In this document: positions 1 to 5,838 of the stretch, one piece after another
Layout: each line of letters begins with the position of its first letter
Position numbering within the stretch: position 1 is the stretch's first letter
DNA from: Alphaproteobacteria bacterium MarineAlpha10_Bin2
Lineage (GTDB): Bacteria; Pseudomonadota; Alphaproteobacteria; UBA828
Assembly (NCBI GenBank): GCA_002937555.1
Contig: PTKB01000169.1
Location: 1 to 5,860 of the forward strand
Reading direction: 5' to 3'
DNA length: 5,860 bases
Notes under the pieces: model-generated
The model's input: the letters and a program-made list of their open reading frames with translations, nothing else
The model's database searches: none
What the model was told of the DNA's origin: nothing
Program-made: the position numbers and the translations under genes

Positions 1-470
1 TCGCCGCCTTCGGGCGACCAATTCGCCGACCGCGCGCGCATGGTCGCCGCAACAGGGTCCGGCACGCCGCCAGCGGCGGCGGCAATACGTGCTTTTGCCC
101 AGCTGTTTCTCTGGCCGGCAGCGAGCAACAGCCAGAAATAGCTTTGCGCCACGTCGCGCTCGACGCCGCGGCCGGCGGCGAAGAATTGCGACAGATTTAT
201 CTGCGCCACCGCATCGCCGCTTTCAGCCGCCGCACGCGTCCATCTGGCCGCCTCAACGTCATTCTGCGCCACGCCCTCGCCGAACTGATACATGCTCGCC
301 AGCGCCAGCTGCGCCTGCGTATCGCCGGCTTCCGCGGCGGGCAGAAACTCGGCCAGCGCGTCCTCGTACCAGCCGGCGTCATAGGCGCGCACGCCGTCGG
401 CGACATCGGCCTCGGCGGCCAACAGAGGCACCAGGAGGGTGAGGAGAAACGCGGCGAAGTATTTTTTCAC
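1..470 (-). CDS. Exported Sel1-repeat protein, 3' end missing
   Basis: About 156 codons are visible without a stop, and the gene leaves the window at base 1. Seen: from the GTG at 468-470 the protein starts with two lysines followed by a hydrophobic stretch (residues 4-19) and an A-E-A end, which is a good signal peptide with likely cleavage near residue 21. Two Sel1-type helical repeats follow, roughly residues 49-84 and 85-119, with the family's G-x-G-V turns at G64-V67 and G100-V103 and the alanine pairs A80-A81 and A117-A118; a degenerate first unit covers residues 26-48. Known: Sel1 repeats are TPR-like solenoids that mediate protein contacts, often in the periplasm or envelope. No catalytic domain is visible and the partner is unknown. 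An in-frame ATG at 507-509 would add 13 residues before the signal peptide; I prefer the GTG because it puts the lysines at the N-terminus. Neither start has a strong ribosome binding site. Confidence 0.8.
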   Translation of the reverse strand, partial: MKKYFAAFLLTLLVPLLAAEADVADGVRAYDAGWYEDALAEFLPAAEAGDTQAQLALASMYQFGEGVAQNDVEAARWTRAAAESGDAVAQINLSQFFAAGRGVERDVAQSYFWLLLAAGQRNSWAKARIAAAAGGVPDPVAATMRARSANWSPEGG

Positions 471-583
471 GGTATTCGTGGCTGGCTCTTGGGTCGAACA
501 ATGCTTCATTATCGTCCAACTGCCGGGACACGGCATGTCAAAAGATCGCGACGGTCGCGTGACGAAGAAGGAGGGAACACCAT
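471..583. promoter_or_regulatory. Divergent intergenic region, Sel1 gene / GFA gene
   Basis: This 113-bp gap must carry the start signals for two divergent genes. On the minus strand a TTGACA hexamer (plus-strand 536-541) and a GATAAT hexamer (plus-strand 508-513) are both present, but they are 22 bp apart, too far for a normal sigma-70 promoter, so I do not assert a promoter. If the GATAAT is used as a -10, transcription would begin close to or downstream of the ATG at 509, which would favour the GTG start at 470. No convincing plus-strand promoter was found. Confidence 0.3.
568..574 (+). promoter_or_regulatory. Strong Shine-Dalgarno site for the GFA-family gene
   Basis: AAGGAGG lies 9 bases before the ATG at 584. 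This is a near-perfect anti-16S match with normal spacing and fixes the start of the downstream gene. Confidence 0.85.
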
Positions 584-1057
584 ATGCTGCTCGAAGCTGC
601 TTGCCATTGCCGCCGGGTGCAATTTTCCGTGCGCTCCAGCGAACCATATCCCTATATGTACTGCTACTGCTCGATCTGCCGCAAAACCGGTGGCGGCGGC
701 TACGCCATCAACATATCGGCCGATGCCGGGAGCCTCGATGTGCGCGGCAAGAAATATCTCTCCGTATATCAAGTGGATTTCGACGGCGAGATCAGCCCGG
801 CCGAACGGAATTTCTGTTCACGCTGCGGCAGCGCGCTGTGGGTGTGGGACCCGCGCTGGCCTGACTTGCTACACCCTTTCGCTTCGGCCATCGACACGCC
901 GCTTCCCAAAGCGCCCGAGCGCTGCCATATCATGCTCGAATTCAAGCCCGGCTGGGTGCCGCTGCCGGGTGGCAAACGCAACACCCGTTTTCCCGCCTAT
1001 CCCGACGAATCGATTCATGACTGGCACCGCAACCGGGGCCTGATAACCGAAGGCTGA
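584..1057 (+). CDS. GFA-family (glutathione-dependent formaldehyde-activating enzyme-like) zinc protein
   Basis: A 157-residue protein of the GFA / CENP-V domain family, full length for a single-domain member. Seen: all seven family cysteines are present in the expected pattern: C7-x-C9 near the N-terminus, C27-x-C29-x2-C32 (in YCYCSICRKTGG), and C78-x2-C81 in FCSRCGSALW. Known: in the Paracoccus denitrificans Gfa structure the first and last pairs bind a structural zinc, and the central C-x-C-x2-C set binds a second zinc at the presumed active site. The namesake reaction, S-hydroxymethylglutathione formation from formaldehyde and glutathione, is doubtful even for the type protein, and most family members have no known substrate, so the function here is open. 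The start is set by a strong Shine-Dalgarno site. It is expressed alone: its neighbours on both sides are on the other strand. No formaldehyde dehydrogenase gene is next to it in the window. Confidence 0.92.
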   Translation: MLLEAACHCRRVQFSVRSSEPYPYMYCYCSICRKTGGGGYAINISADAGSLDVRGKKYLSVYQVDFDGEISPAERNFCSRCGSALWVWDPRWPDLLHPFASAIDTPLPKAPERCHIMLEFKPGWVPLPGGKRNTRFPAYPDESIHDWHRNRGLITEG

Positions 1058-1068
1058 AATTATTTCAG
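1054..1068. repeat. Perfect 15-bp palindrome at the convergent stop codons
   Basis: CTGAAAT (1054-1060), a central T, then ATTTCAG (1062-1068) form a perfect inverted repeat. It contains the TGA of the GFA gene (1055-1057) and the TAA of the minus-strand gene (1060-1062), which are only 2 bp apart. As RNA it could give a 5-bp stem with a 5-base loop from either strand. It has low GC and no following T run, so it is at best a weak bidirectional terminator. Confidence 0.45.
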
Positions 1069-1563
1069 ATAAATCTGGTGGCTGAAACTCTCGCCGTCGG
1101 AAATGGTGATGCGCGTAAATCCGAACAGCCGCGCCAAATCGAAGAATGTAAAATATTCCTGCACGCCGAATTCCTGAAACAGGCGCGATCTGCGCGCCAC
1201 CGCCGTCAACGTGGCGAACAGGGCGCGGGCGCGGTAGATCGTGCCGAGCGCGCCCGGCTGCTGGCCGACAATGATCAATTTCTGCGCTTCGTCGCCCTTG
1301 GCGAAGATGGCGTATTGCGGCGGATAGGGCCGCGACAAGAGCTGCTCGGTCAGATTGTTGATAAATTTGATGCGCTGCGAGCGGTCGGTATCGGGCATGG
1401 TGGTGGCGCGCGCCTCATAGGTCTCGCTGCTGGTGGTGGGCGGATAATAATAGCCCGCATGGCGGTCTTTCTTTTGCTCCTCCGCCAGTGCTGCACCCAG
1501 TGCGGTGATCATAAGGGCCGCCGCCAGAATGCCGGCCAAGCCACGCGTTAGACTAAAAATCAC
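1060..1563 (-). CDS. Secreted conserved protein of unknown function
   Basis: With the GTG start at 1561-1563 this gene codes for 167 residues. An AGGGA motif (plus-strand 1573-1577) lies 9 bases before this GTG; a longer reading from a TTG at 1648-1650 adds 29 polar residues before the signal peptide and is less likely. Seen: residues 1-27 form a classic signal peptide (arginine at 7, hydrophobic core, ALA before the cut), with no lipobox cysteine, so a soluble periplasmic or secreted protein is predicted. The mature part has a YYYPP motif at 38-42 followed by SSETY at 45-49, and ends with a TISDGESFSHQ segment (about 153-163). It has no cysteines and no membrane helices after the signal. The YYYPP...SxETY and ISDGES pattern reminds me of short alphaproteobacterial proteins sometimes labelled molybdopterin-guanine dinucleotide biosynthesis protein A, but no MobA nucleotide-binding features are visible, so I do not adopt that name. 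Confidence 0.8.
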   Translation of the reverse strand: MIFSLTRGLAGILAAALMITALGAALAEEQKKDRHAGYYYPPTTSSETYEARATTMPDTDRSQRIKFINNLTEQLLSRPYPPQYAIFAKGDEAQKLIIVGQQPGALGTIYRARALFATLTAVARRSRLFQEFGVQEYFTFFDLARLFGFTRITISDGESFSHQIYLK

Positions 1564-1572
1564 ACGAAATAT

Positions 1573-1577
1573 TCCCT
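1573..1577 (-). promoter_or_regulatory. Shine-Dalgarno site deciding the GTG start at 1563
   Basis: AGGGA on the minus strand sits 9 bases before the GTG at 1561-1563. It supports the 167-residue reading over the upstream TTG. Confidence 0.65.
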
Positions 1578-1659
1578 GATGTCGTTTTGTGGGCGCATTT
1601 TGTGGCGCGAAAGGGGGTTTGTCACGGTCAATTCCGGGCTGCGCCGCCAAAGCTTGCTG

Positions 1660-1691
1660 TGTGGCGCCAATTCATGCGAAATGGCGCCGCG
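1660..1691. promoter_or_regulatory. Strong dyad / potential leader hairpin before the DadA-like gene
   Basis: Bases 1663-1673 (GGCGCCAATTC) and 1678-1688 (GAAATGGCGCC) are inverted repeats that match at 10 of 11 positions, separated by the four bases ATGC. As RNA the stem extends outward by a U-G, a G-C and another U-G pair (1660-1662 with 1689-1691). The dyad ends a few bases before the Shine-Dalgarno site at 1696 and 18 bases before the GTG at 1710. It could be a protein-binding operator for the operon or an RNA hairpin in the leader that affects translation. There is no T run after it, so a simple terminator is unlikely. Confidence 0.5.
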
Positions 1692-1695
1692 AGAT

Positions 1696-1701
1696 TGGGA
1701 G
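1696..1701 (+). promoter_or_regulatory. Shine-Dalgarno site deciding the GTG start at 1710
   Basis: TGGGAG lies 8 bases before the GTG at 1710-1712, directly before the conserved dinucleotide-binding strand of the encoded flavoprotein. This supports 1710 over the in-frame upstream TTG at 1587. Confidence 0.65.
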
Positions 1702-1709
1702 TCACAGCT

Positions 1710-2960
1710 GTGAGAGTGCTCGTTTTCGGCGCCGGGGTGGTGGGAACCGCGGCAGCCTATTATCTCAACCGCGCCGGCCATGAGGTGACGGTGATCGAGC
1801 GCAATCCGGGCGCCGGGCTGGAAACCAGCTTCGCCAATGGCGGCATCGTCAGCGCATTTACCGCCCGGCCCTGGGCGACGCCGGAAGTGCCGCGCATGCT
1901 GTTAAAATGGTTCGGCCGCCAGGACGCCCCCTATCTCTTTCGCCTGCGCCCCGATTGGGCGCAATGGCGTTGGGCGCTCCAGTTCCTCCGCCAATGCACG
2001 CGTGAGCGTTTCGAACACAGCCAAAAAGTATCGCTCAGGCTCTCGACATACAGCTACGGCTGCCTCAAAGAAGTGCGAGAGCGCGAACAGATTCAATATG
2101 ACCAGCGCGCCGACGGCGTGCTGCATCTCTTCCAAACCCAACAGCAATTGGACGCCGCGGCGGCGGAGGAAATGCGCCACCCGGATTCGCGCTTTCACCC
2201 CGAGACTGTCGGCATGCGCCGCGCCGTCGAAATCGAACCGGCGCTGGCGGCGAGCGAAGGTCGCTATGCTGGCGCGCTGTTCTTCCCGCAGGACGAATCG
2301 GGCGATGCTCACAAATTCACCGCCGCCCTGGCCGCCGCCGCCGAGCGCCAAGGGGTGACGTTCCGCTATGGCGTGTCGCTGCGCCGCTTGCAGGCCAATG
2401 GGGAACGCATCGAAGCGGTGGACACCGACCAAGGACGCTTTGAAGCCGACGCCTTCGTGATGAGCCTCGGCAGCTTCAGCCCGCTCCTATTGCGCAAGAT
2501 CGGCATCCGCGTACCGATCTATCCGCTCAAGGGCTATTCGGTAACGATCCCGACGGATGGCCATGACGGCGCACCCTGCGTTGCCATTCATGAGGGCTCG
2601 CGCCGCATCGTCATGAGCCGCCTCGGCGAGCGCCTGCGCGCCGCCGGCACGGCGGAGTTGACCGGTTATGACGCCAGCATCTCAGCTTCCCGCACCGAGG
2701 CGATCCTCGATGTGACCATGGCGCTGTTCCCCGGCTGCGGCGATCGGGCCAAGGCCGAACGCTGGGCCGGATTCCGCCCGATGACGCCGGATTGCCTGCC
2801 TATTCTGGGCCGCACCCGCTACGCAAATCTCTATATGGACACCGGACATGGTAGCACCGGCTGGACCTATGCCTGCGGCTCAGGCCGCGTCGTCGCGGAC
2901 ATCATCTCCGGCCGCGAGCCCGAGATCGATCTCAGCGGCCTGACGGCGGACCGATTCTGA
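1710..2960 (+). CDS. dadA: DadA-like FAD-dependent D-amino acid dehydrogenase
   Basis: 416 residues from the GTG start, close to the about 430 of E. coli DadA. Seen: the Rossmann FAD motif G7-A-G-V-V-G12 begins right after the start, the ribose-binding acidic residue is E30, and the ETSFANGG segment (38-45) and the PWATPEVP stretch that follows soon after are DadA hallmarks. At the C-terminus are GFRPMTPD (354-361), DTGHGSTGW (377-385) and ACGSGR (388-393), which close the FAD site. Known: DadA-type enzymes oxidatively deaminate D-amino acids, giving a 2-oxo acid and ammonia, and pass electrons to the respiratory chain at the inner membrane. The symbol is at family level: alphaproteobacteria carry several paralogs and some act on other amines or imino acids such as D-proline or D-hydroxyproline. 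It is the first gene of the operon; the next gene starts 4 bp after its stop. No alanine racemase (the usual dadX partner) is seen. Confidence 0.85.
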   Translation: MRVLVFGAGVVGTAAAYYLNRAGHEVTVIERNPGAGLETSFANGGIVSAFTARPWATPEVPRMLLKWFGRQDAPYLFRLRPDWAQWRWALQFLRQCTRERFEHSQKVSLRLSTYSYGCLKEVREREQIQYDQRADGVLHLFQTQQQLDAAAAEEMRHPDSRFHPETVGMRRAVEIEPALAASEGRYAGALFFPQDESGDAHKFTAALAAAAERQGVTFRYGVSLRRLQANGERIEAVDTDQGRFEADAFVMSLGSFSPLLLRKIGIRVPIYPLKGYSVTIPTDGHDGAPCVAIHEGSRRIVMSRLGERLRAAGTAELTGYDASISASRTEAILDVTMALFPGCGDRAKAERWAGFRPMTPDCLPILGRTRYANLYMDTGHGSTGWTYACGSGRVVADIISGREPEIDLSGLTADRF

Positions 2961-2964
2961 TTCG

Positions 2965-4125
2965 ATGGTCTGGCTCGACGGCTTATGGACCTATTTGGCG
3001 GCGGCCGGCGCCGTGGTCTGGCTCGGCATACTGATCCTGCCGTGGCAGCCCTGGCGCACGCGCGAGCGCTTCCAAGTGCCGGACGGATCACCGGCGGATG
3101 ACGATCTCGGCAACGTCACGGTGTTGATCCCGGCGCGTAACGAAGCGCGGTTTATTGGCGATACGCTCTCAGCGCTCGGGCGCCAGGGCAGGGGCCTCAC
3201 CATCATTCTGATCGACGACCGTTCCGAAGACGGCACCGCCGAAGCGGCACAGCAGAATGCGCCGGACGGCTGCAGTTTGGAAATTGTCGCCGGTTCGCCG
3301 CTGCCGCCGGGCTGGGCCGGCAAGATGTGGGCCCTCGAACAGGGGCGCGAGCGGCTGACGACGCCGTTGGTTCTGCTTCTCGATGCCGATATCGAACTGG
3401 CACCGGGCGCCCTGCCGGCGCTCGTGGCGGCGCGCGAAGAAAAAGGCGTGGCGTTTCTTTCGTTGATGGTGGCGCTCGACATGCGCGGCTTCTGGCAGGC
3501 GCTGCTGATGCCCGCCTTCGTCTATTTCTTCAAGCTGCTCTATCCGTTCCGCCTGTCCAATGGGCCGGGCCGCCTGATCGCCGCTGCGGCCGGCGGCTGC
3601 ATTTTGACCGAGCGCGATGTGTTGGCCGGGATCGGCGGCTTCGCCGTCATCAAAGACGCCATCATCGACGACTGCAGCCTGGCGCACGCGGTAAAGCGGC
3701 ACGGCGCACGCACTTGGATCGGCCTCACCCATTCGGCGCGGAGCCTGCGTCCCTATGACGGGCTCGGCGAAATCTGGCGCATGGTGGCGCGCAGCGCCTA
3801 CACGCAATTGCGCCATTCCATCGTGCTGCTGCTGCTGTGCACTTTTGTGTTTGCCCTCGCTTGCGGCTTGCCGCCGCTGATCCTGGTTGCCGTTCCAGTG
3901 CTCGGCGCCAAGCTGATCGCAGCGGCGGCGCTCCTCTTCATGGCGTCGGGCTATCTGCCGACGCTCGCCTATTACCGCATGCCGCGCCTGCTTGCTTTGG
4001 CGATGCCGTTGGTCGGGTTGGTCTATCTCGCCATGACATGGAGCTCGGCGATCGACCATTGGCGTGGCCGTCGCAGTTTATGGAAAGGCCGGGTATATTC
4101 GCGCGACCTGAAGTCAAGCGGGTGA
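2965..4125 (+). CDS. hpnB: Hopanoid-associated family 2 glycosyltransferase HpnB
   Basis: A 386-residue membrane glycosyltransferase whose length and motifs fit the hopene-associated HpnB family. Seen: an N-terminal membrane helix (about 10-27) ends in LPWQPW; the GT-A domain follows with VLIPARNE (53-60), the nucleotide-binding LIDDRSEDGTA (82-92), the family-typical PPGWAGKMWA (114-123), the metal-binding D140-A-D142, a likely catalytic acidic pair D235-D236 and a QLRHS segment at 281-285. Three C-terminal helices lie near 286-308, 310-330 and 342-363, ending with HWRGR and WKGRVY (373-378). Known: hpnB is found with hopanoid genes and is thought to act on the side chain of extended hopanoids at the inner membrane, but its exact reaction is poorly settled. 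The ATG follows the DadA-like stop by 4 bp with only a weak ribosome site, so translational coupling is likely. No squalene-hopene cyclase or other hpn gene is visible in the window. Confidence 0.9.
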   Translation: MVWLDGLWTYLAAAGAVVWLGILILPWQPWRTRERFQVPDGSPADDDLGNVTVLIPARNEARFIGDTLSALGRQGRGLTIILIDDRSEDGTAEAAQQNAPDGCSLEIVAGSPLPPGWAGKMWALEQGRERLTTPLVLLLDADIELAPGALPALVAAREEKGVAFLSLMVALDMRGFWQALLMPAFVYFFKLLYPFRLSNGPGRLIAAAAGGCILTERDVLAGIGGFAVIKDAIIDDCSLAHAVKRHGARTWIGLTHSARSLRPYDGLGEIWRMVARSAYTQLRHSIVLLLLCTFVFALACGLPPLILVAVPVLGAKLIAAAALLFMASGYLPTLAYYRMPRLLALAMPLVGLVYLAMTWSSAIDHWRGRRSLWKGRVYSRDLKSSG

Positions 4126-4135
4126 GAGCGGACGA

Positions 4136-4441
4136 GTGAGCACAGAATCCGAGCGCGGCCAGTTCGTCCGCCTGAGCGAGACCGAACGGCCGGAAATCAT
4201 CATCCATGTCGACGGCAAGCCGGTGACGGCACTGGCCGGAGATACCGTGTTGACGGCGCTGTTGCTGGCCGGCGCGCAGCTGCGCGATTTCGAGTTCGGC
4301 GCCGGCGCGCGCGCCGGTTTCTGCCTCATGGGCGCGTGCCAGGATTGTTGGGTGCAGTTGGACGCGGGCGGCTCGCTGCGTGCCTGCACCACCTATGTGC
4401 GGGACGGCATGCGTCTCACGACAGGCGGCGGCGAGACATGA
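4136..4441 (+). CDS. Small 2Fe-2S ferredoxin-like subunit of an amine/imino-acid dehydrogenase
   Basis: 101 residues, usual length for the HcnA / LhpF / opine-oxidase gamma subunit type (Fer2_4 domain). Seen: a beta-grasp N-terminal part (IIIHVDGKPVTALAGDTVLTALL, from residue 21) and a complete cluster-binding set C63-x4-C68-x2-C71-x12-C84, in FCLMGACQDCWV and LRAC. Known: this subunit holds a plant-type 2Fe-2S cluster that relays electrons within the heterotrimer. The GTG start follows the hpnB stop after 10 bp, with a GAGAG motif (4124-4128) overlapping that stop, and no in-frame ATG exists before the cysteines. The stop overlaps the next start as ATGA (4438-4441), the usual sign of coupled subunits. 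It could instead belong to a sarcosine-oxidase-like set, but the separate gene and short length favour the HcnABC type. Confidence 0.9.
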   Translation: MSTESERGQFVRLSETERPEIIIHVDGKPVTALAGDTVLTALLLAGAQLRDFEFGAGARAGFCLMGACQDCWVQLDAGGSLRACTTYVRDGMRLTTGGGET

Positions 4442-5838
4442 GCGGCGAAGGGGACATTCTCATCATCGGCGCCGGGCCGGCCGGAACGCGCGCGGCGGAG
4501 GCGTTGGTGGGGCAGGGCCTGAGACCCATCGTCGTTGACGAGGCGCCGGCCAGCGGCGGCCAAGTCTATCGCCGCCAGCCGCCCGGATTCCGCCGTTCGG
4601 CCAAGCTCAGATACGGCTTCGAAGCGGCCAAGGCCGAAGCGCTGCATGCCTGTTTCGATGGCCTCCGCGAGCGTGTCGATTACCGTCCCGACACCAGTGT
4701 TTGGTCGATCGAAAACAAGGTGGCGTTTACCATCGGTCCCGCCGGCGTCGGCCGCATCCCCTTCGGAGCGCTTCTTCTCTGCACCGGCGGGGTCGACCGC
4801 GTCCTGCCGATCCCGGGCTGGACGCTGCCGGGCGTTTTTACCCTTGGCGGATCGCAAATCGCTCTCAAGGCGCAAGGCTGCGCCGTCGGCAAGCGGGTCG
4901 CATTTCTCGGCAGCGGCCCACTCCTCTATCTCGTCGCCTATCAATACGCCCATGCCGGCGCGGCGGTGGCGGCGGTACTCGACACCGCGCGGTTTAGCGA
5001 TGCCCTGCCGGCCCTTCCCGGCCTGATGACCGGCGGCGCGACGATGGCCAAGGGGCTGTGGTATCAGAACTGGCTCAGGTTCAAGGGCGTTCCGCTCAAA
5101 CGTGGCGTGCGCCGCCCCTCCGTCGAGGGCGGAGACCGCGTCACCGCGCTGCGCTACCGCACCGCCGGCGGGCGCGCGCGGCGCGTTGATTGCGATGCGA
5201 TGGCCTTCGGCTGGGGGGTCAAGCCGGAATGCCAGTTGGCGGAACTGGCCGGCTGCGAAATGCGCTTCGATGCCATGGCGCGGCAATGGCTGCCCGAGAG
5301 CGACGCTGAGGGTCGTGCGAGCGCCGATGGCGTTTACCTCGCCGGCGACGGCGCCGGGGTGATGGGCGCCGACGCGGCGGAATATCGCGGCGAGCTGGCG
5401 GCGCTGGCCCTTCTCGCCGACCGCGGCTTGGCGGCGGATACGGGGCGGCGAAACTATCTGAAGGCCCGCCTCAGGCGCCTGATGCGTTTTCGCATCGCTC
5501 TCGAACGCGCGCTGCCCTACCCGGACGGCATGGCGGCGGCGCTTGCGGACGACACCATCATCTGCCGTTGCGAAGGGGTGACGGCGGGCGACATCCGCCA
5601 GGGCCAGTCTCTCGAGCCGGACGAAATCAACCGCGCCAAGGCCTATACCCGGCTCGGCATGGGCCGCTGCCAGGGTCGCATGTGCGGCATCGCGGCGGCG
5701 GAAATCCTCTCCCATCAAAAAGGCGTGAGTCTCGCCGAAGTCGGCCGCCTGCGCGGCCAGGCGCCGATCAAACCACTCCAGATCGGCATCGCCGGCGCGG
5801 CGGCCGAGGACGATCCCGAACGGGCGGCCTCGATATGA
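4438..5838 (+). CDS. FAD/NAD(P)-binding dehydrogenase subunit with C-terminal BFD 2Fe-2S domain (HcnB/LhpE-like)
   Basis: 466 residues from the ATG in the ATGA overlap. Seen: an N-terminal FAD Rossmann motif G11-A-G-P-A-G16, a D34-E35 acidic pair and ASGGQVYR (38-45); a second dinucleotide-binding motif G158-S-G-P-L-L163, in which the last glycine is replaced, as I recall is common in this family; an AGDGAG segment closing the flavin site; and a C-terminal bacterioferredoxin-associated ferredoxin (BFD) domain with C376-x-C378-x32-C411-x4-C416. Known: this architecture is the alpha-type subunit of hydrogen cyanide synthase (HcnB), opine oxidase and D-hydroxyproline dehydrogenase, where it takes electrons from the FAD-containing catalytic subunit and the 2Fe-2S clusters. 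It is encoded between the ferredoxin subunit and a further gene, with ATGA overlaps at both ends. The substrate cannot be read from this subunit; a D-hydroxyproline or related imino-acid substrate is an inference from family and from the DadA-like neighbour. Confidence 0.9.
   Translation: MSGEGDILIIGAGPAGTRAAEALVGQGLRPIVVDEAPASGGQVYRRQPPGFRRSAKLRYGFEAAKAEALHACFDGLRERVDYRPDTSVWSIENKVAFTIGPAGVGRIPFGALLLCTGGVDRVLPIPGWTLPGVFTLGGSQIALKAQGCAVGKRVAFLGSGPLLYLVAYQYAHAGAAVAAVLDTARFSDALPALPGLMTGGATMAKGLWYQNWLRFKGVPLKRGVRRPSVEGGDRVTALRYRTAGGRARRVDCDAMAFGWGVKPECQLAELAGCEMRFDAMARQWLPESDAEGRASADGVYLAGDGAGVMGADAAEYRGELAALALLADRGLAADTGRRNYLKARLRRLMRFRIALERALPYPDGMAAALADDTIICRCEGVTAGDIRQGQSLEPDEINRAKAYTRLGMGRCQGRMCGIAAAEILSHQKGVSLAEVGRLRGQAPIKPLQIGIAGAAAEDDPERAASI

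Larger units (their letters stand above)
1564..1709. promoter_or_regulatory. Divergent intergenic region upstream of the oxidoreductase operon
   Basis: This 146-bp gap separates the minus-strand secreted-protein gene from the plus-strand operon and should hold both promoters. I found no convincing -35/-10 pair on either strand; single hexamers TTGTCA (1619-1624, plus) and TTGACC (plus-strand 1626-1631, minus) exist without partners at proper spacing. The right part contains the dyad annotated separately at 1660-1691. Confidence 0.5.

Noticed and set aside
508..541. TTGACA / GATAAT pair on the minus strand as a sigma-70 promoter
   Set aside because: The 22-bp spacing is too long for a normal promoter, so it is mentioned only as a possibility in the intergenic entry.
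144..1043. 299-codon open frame on the plus strand spanning the Sel1 gene, the gap and the GFA gene
   Set aside because: It runs across a divergent intergenic region and is out of frame with the seven-cysteine GFA protein; the translation shows no domain.
1078..1551. 157-codon open frame on the plus strand opposite the secreted-protein gene
   Set aside because: The minus strand has a signal peptide, a good ribosome site and a balanced composition; the plus frame has none of these.
1564..1650. N-terminal extension of the secreted protein from a TTG at 1648-1650
   Set aside because: It would bury the signal peptide behind 29 polar residues; the GTG at 1563 has an AGGGA at 9-base spacing.
1587..1709. 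N-terminal extension of the DadA-like protein from a TTG codon at 1587
   Set aside because: It adds 41 residues before the FAD-binding strand with no family match, and the GTG at 1710 has a well-placed TGGGAG.
1902..2432. 176-codon open frame on the minus strand opposite the DadA-like gene
   Set aside because: It overlaps a complete DAO-family gene and has no recognisable domain or ribosome site.
3169..4059. 296-codon open frame on the minus strand opposite hpnB
   Set aside because: Its product is rich in Arg, Gln, His and Ala with no domain, while the plus strand has the full HpnB motif set.
4336..4437. Upstream extension of the FAD/BFD subunit to 4336
   Set aside because: It lies entirely inside the ferredoxin-subunit gene in another frame; the ATG at 4438 in an ATGA overlap directly precedes the FAD motif.
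4393..5718. 441-codon open frame on the minus strand opposite the FAD/BFD subunit gene
   Set aside because: The plus strand encodes a protein with complete FAD and 2Fe-2S motifs here. The minus frame gives a low-complexity Ala/Arg/Gly-rich product without a recognisable domain, as expected for an antisense frame in GC-rich DNA.
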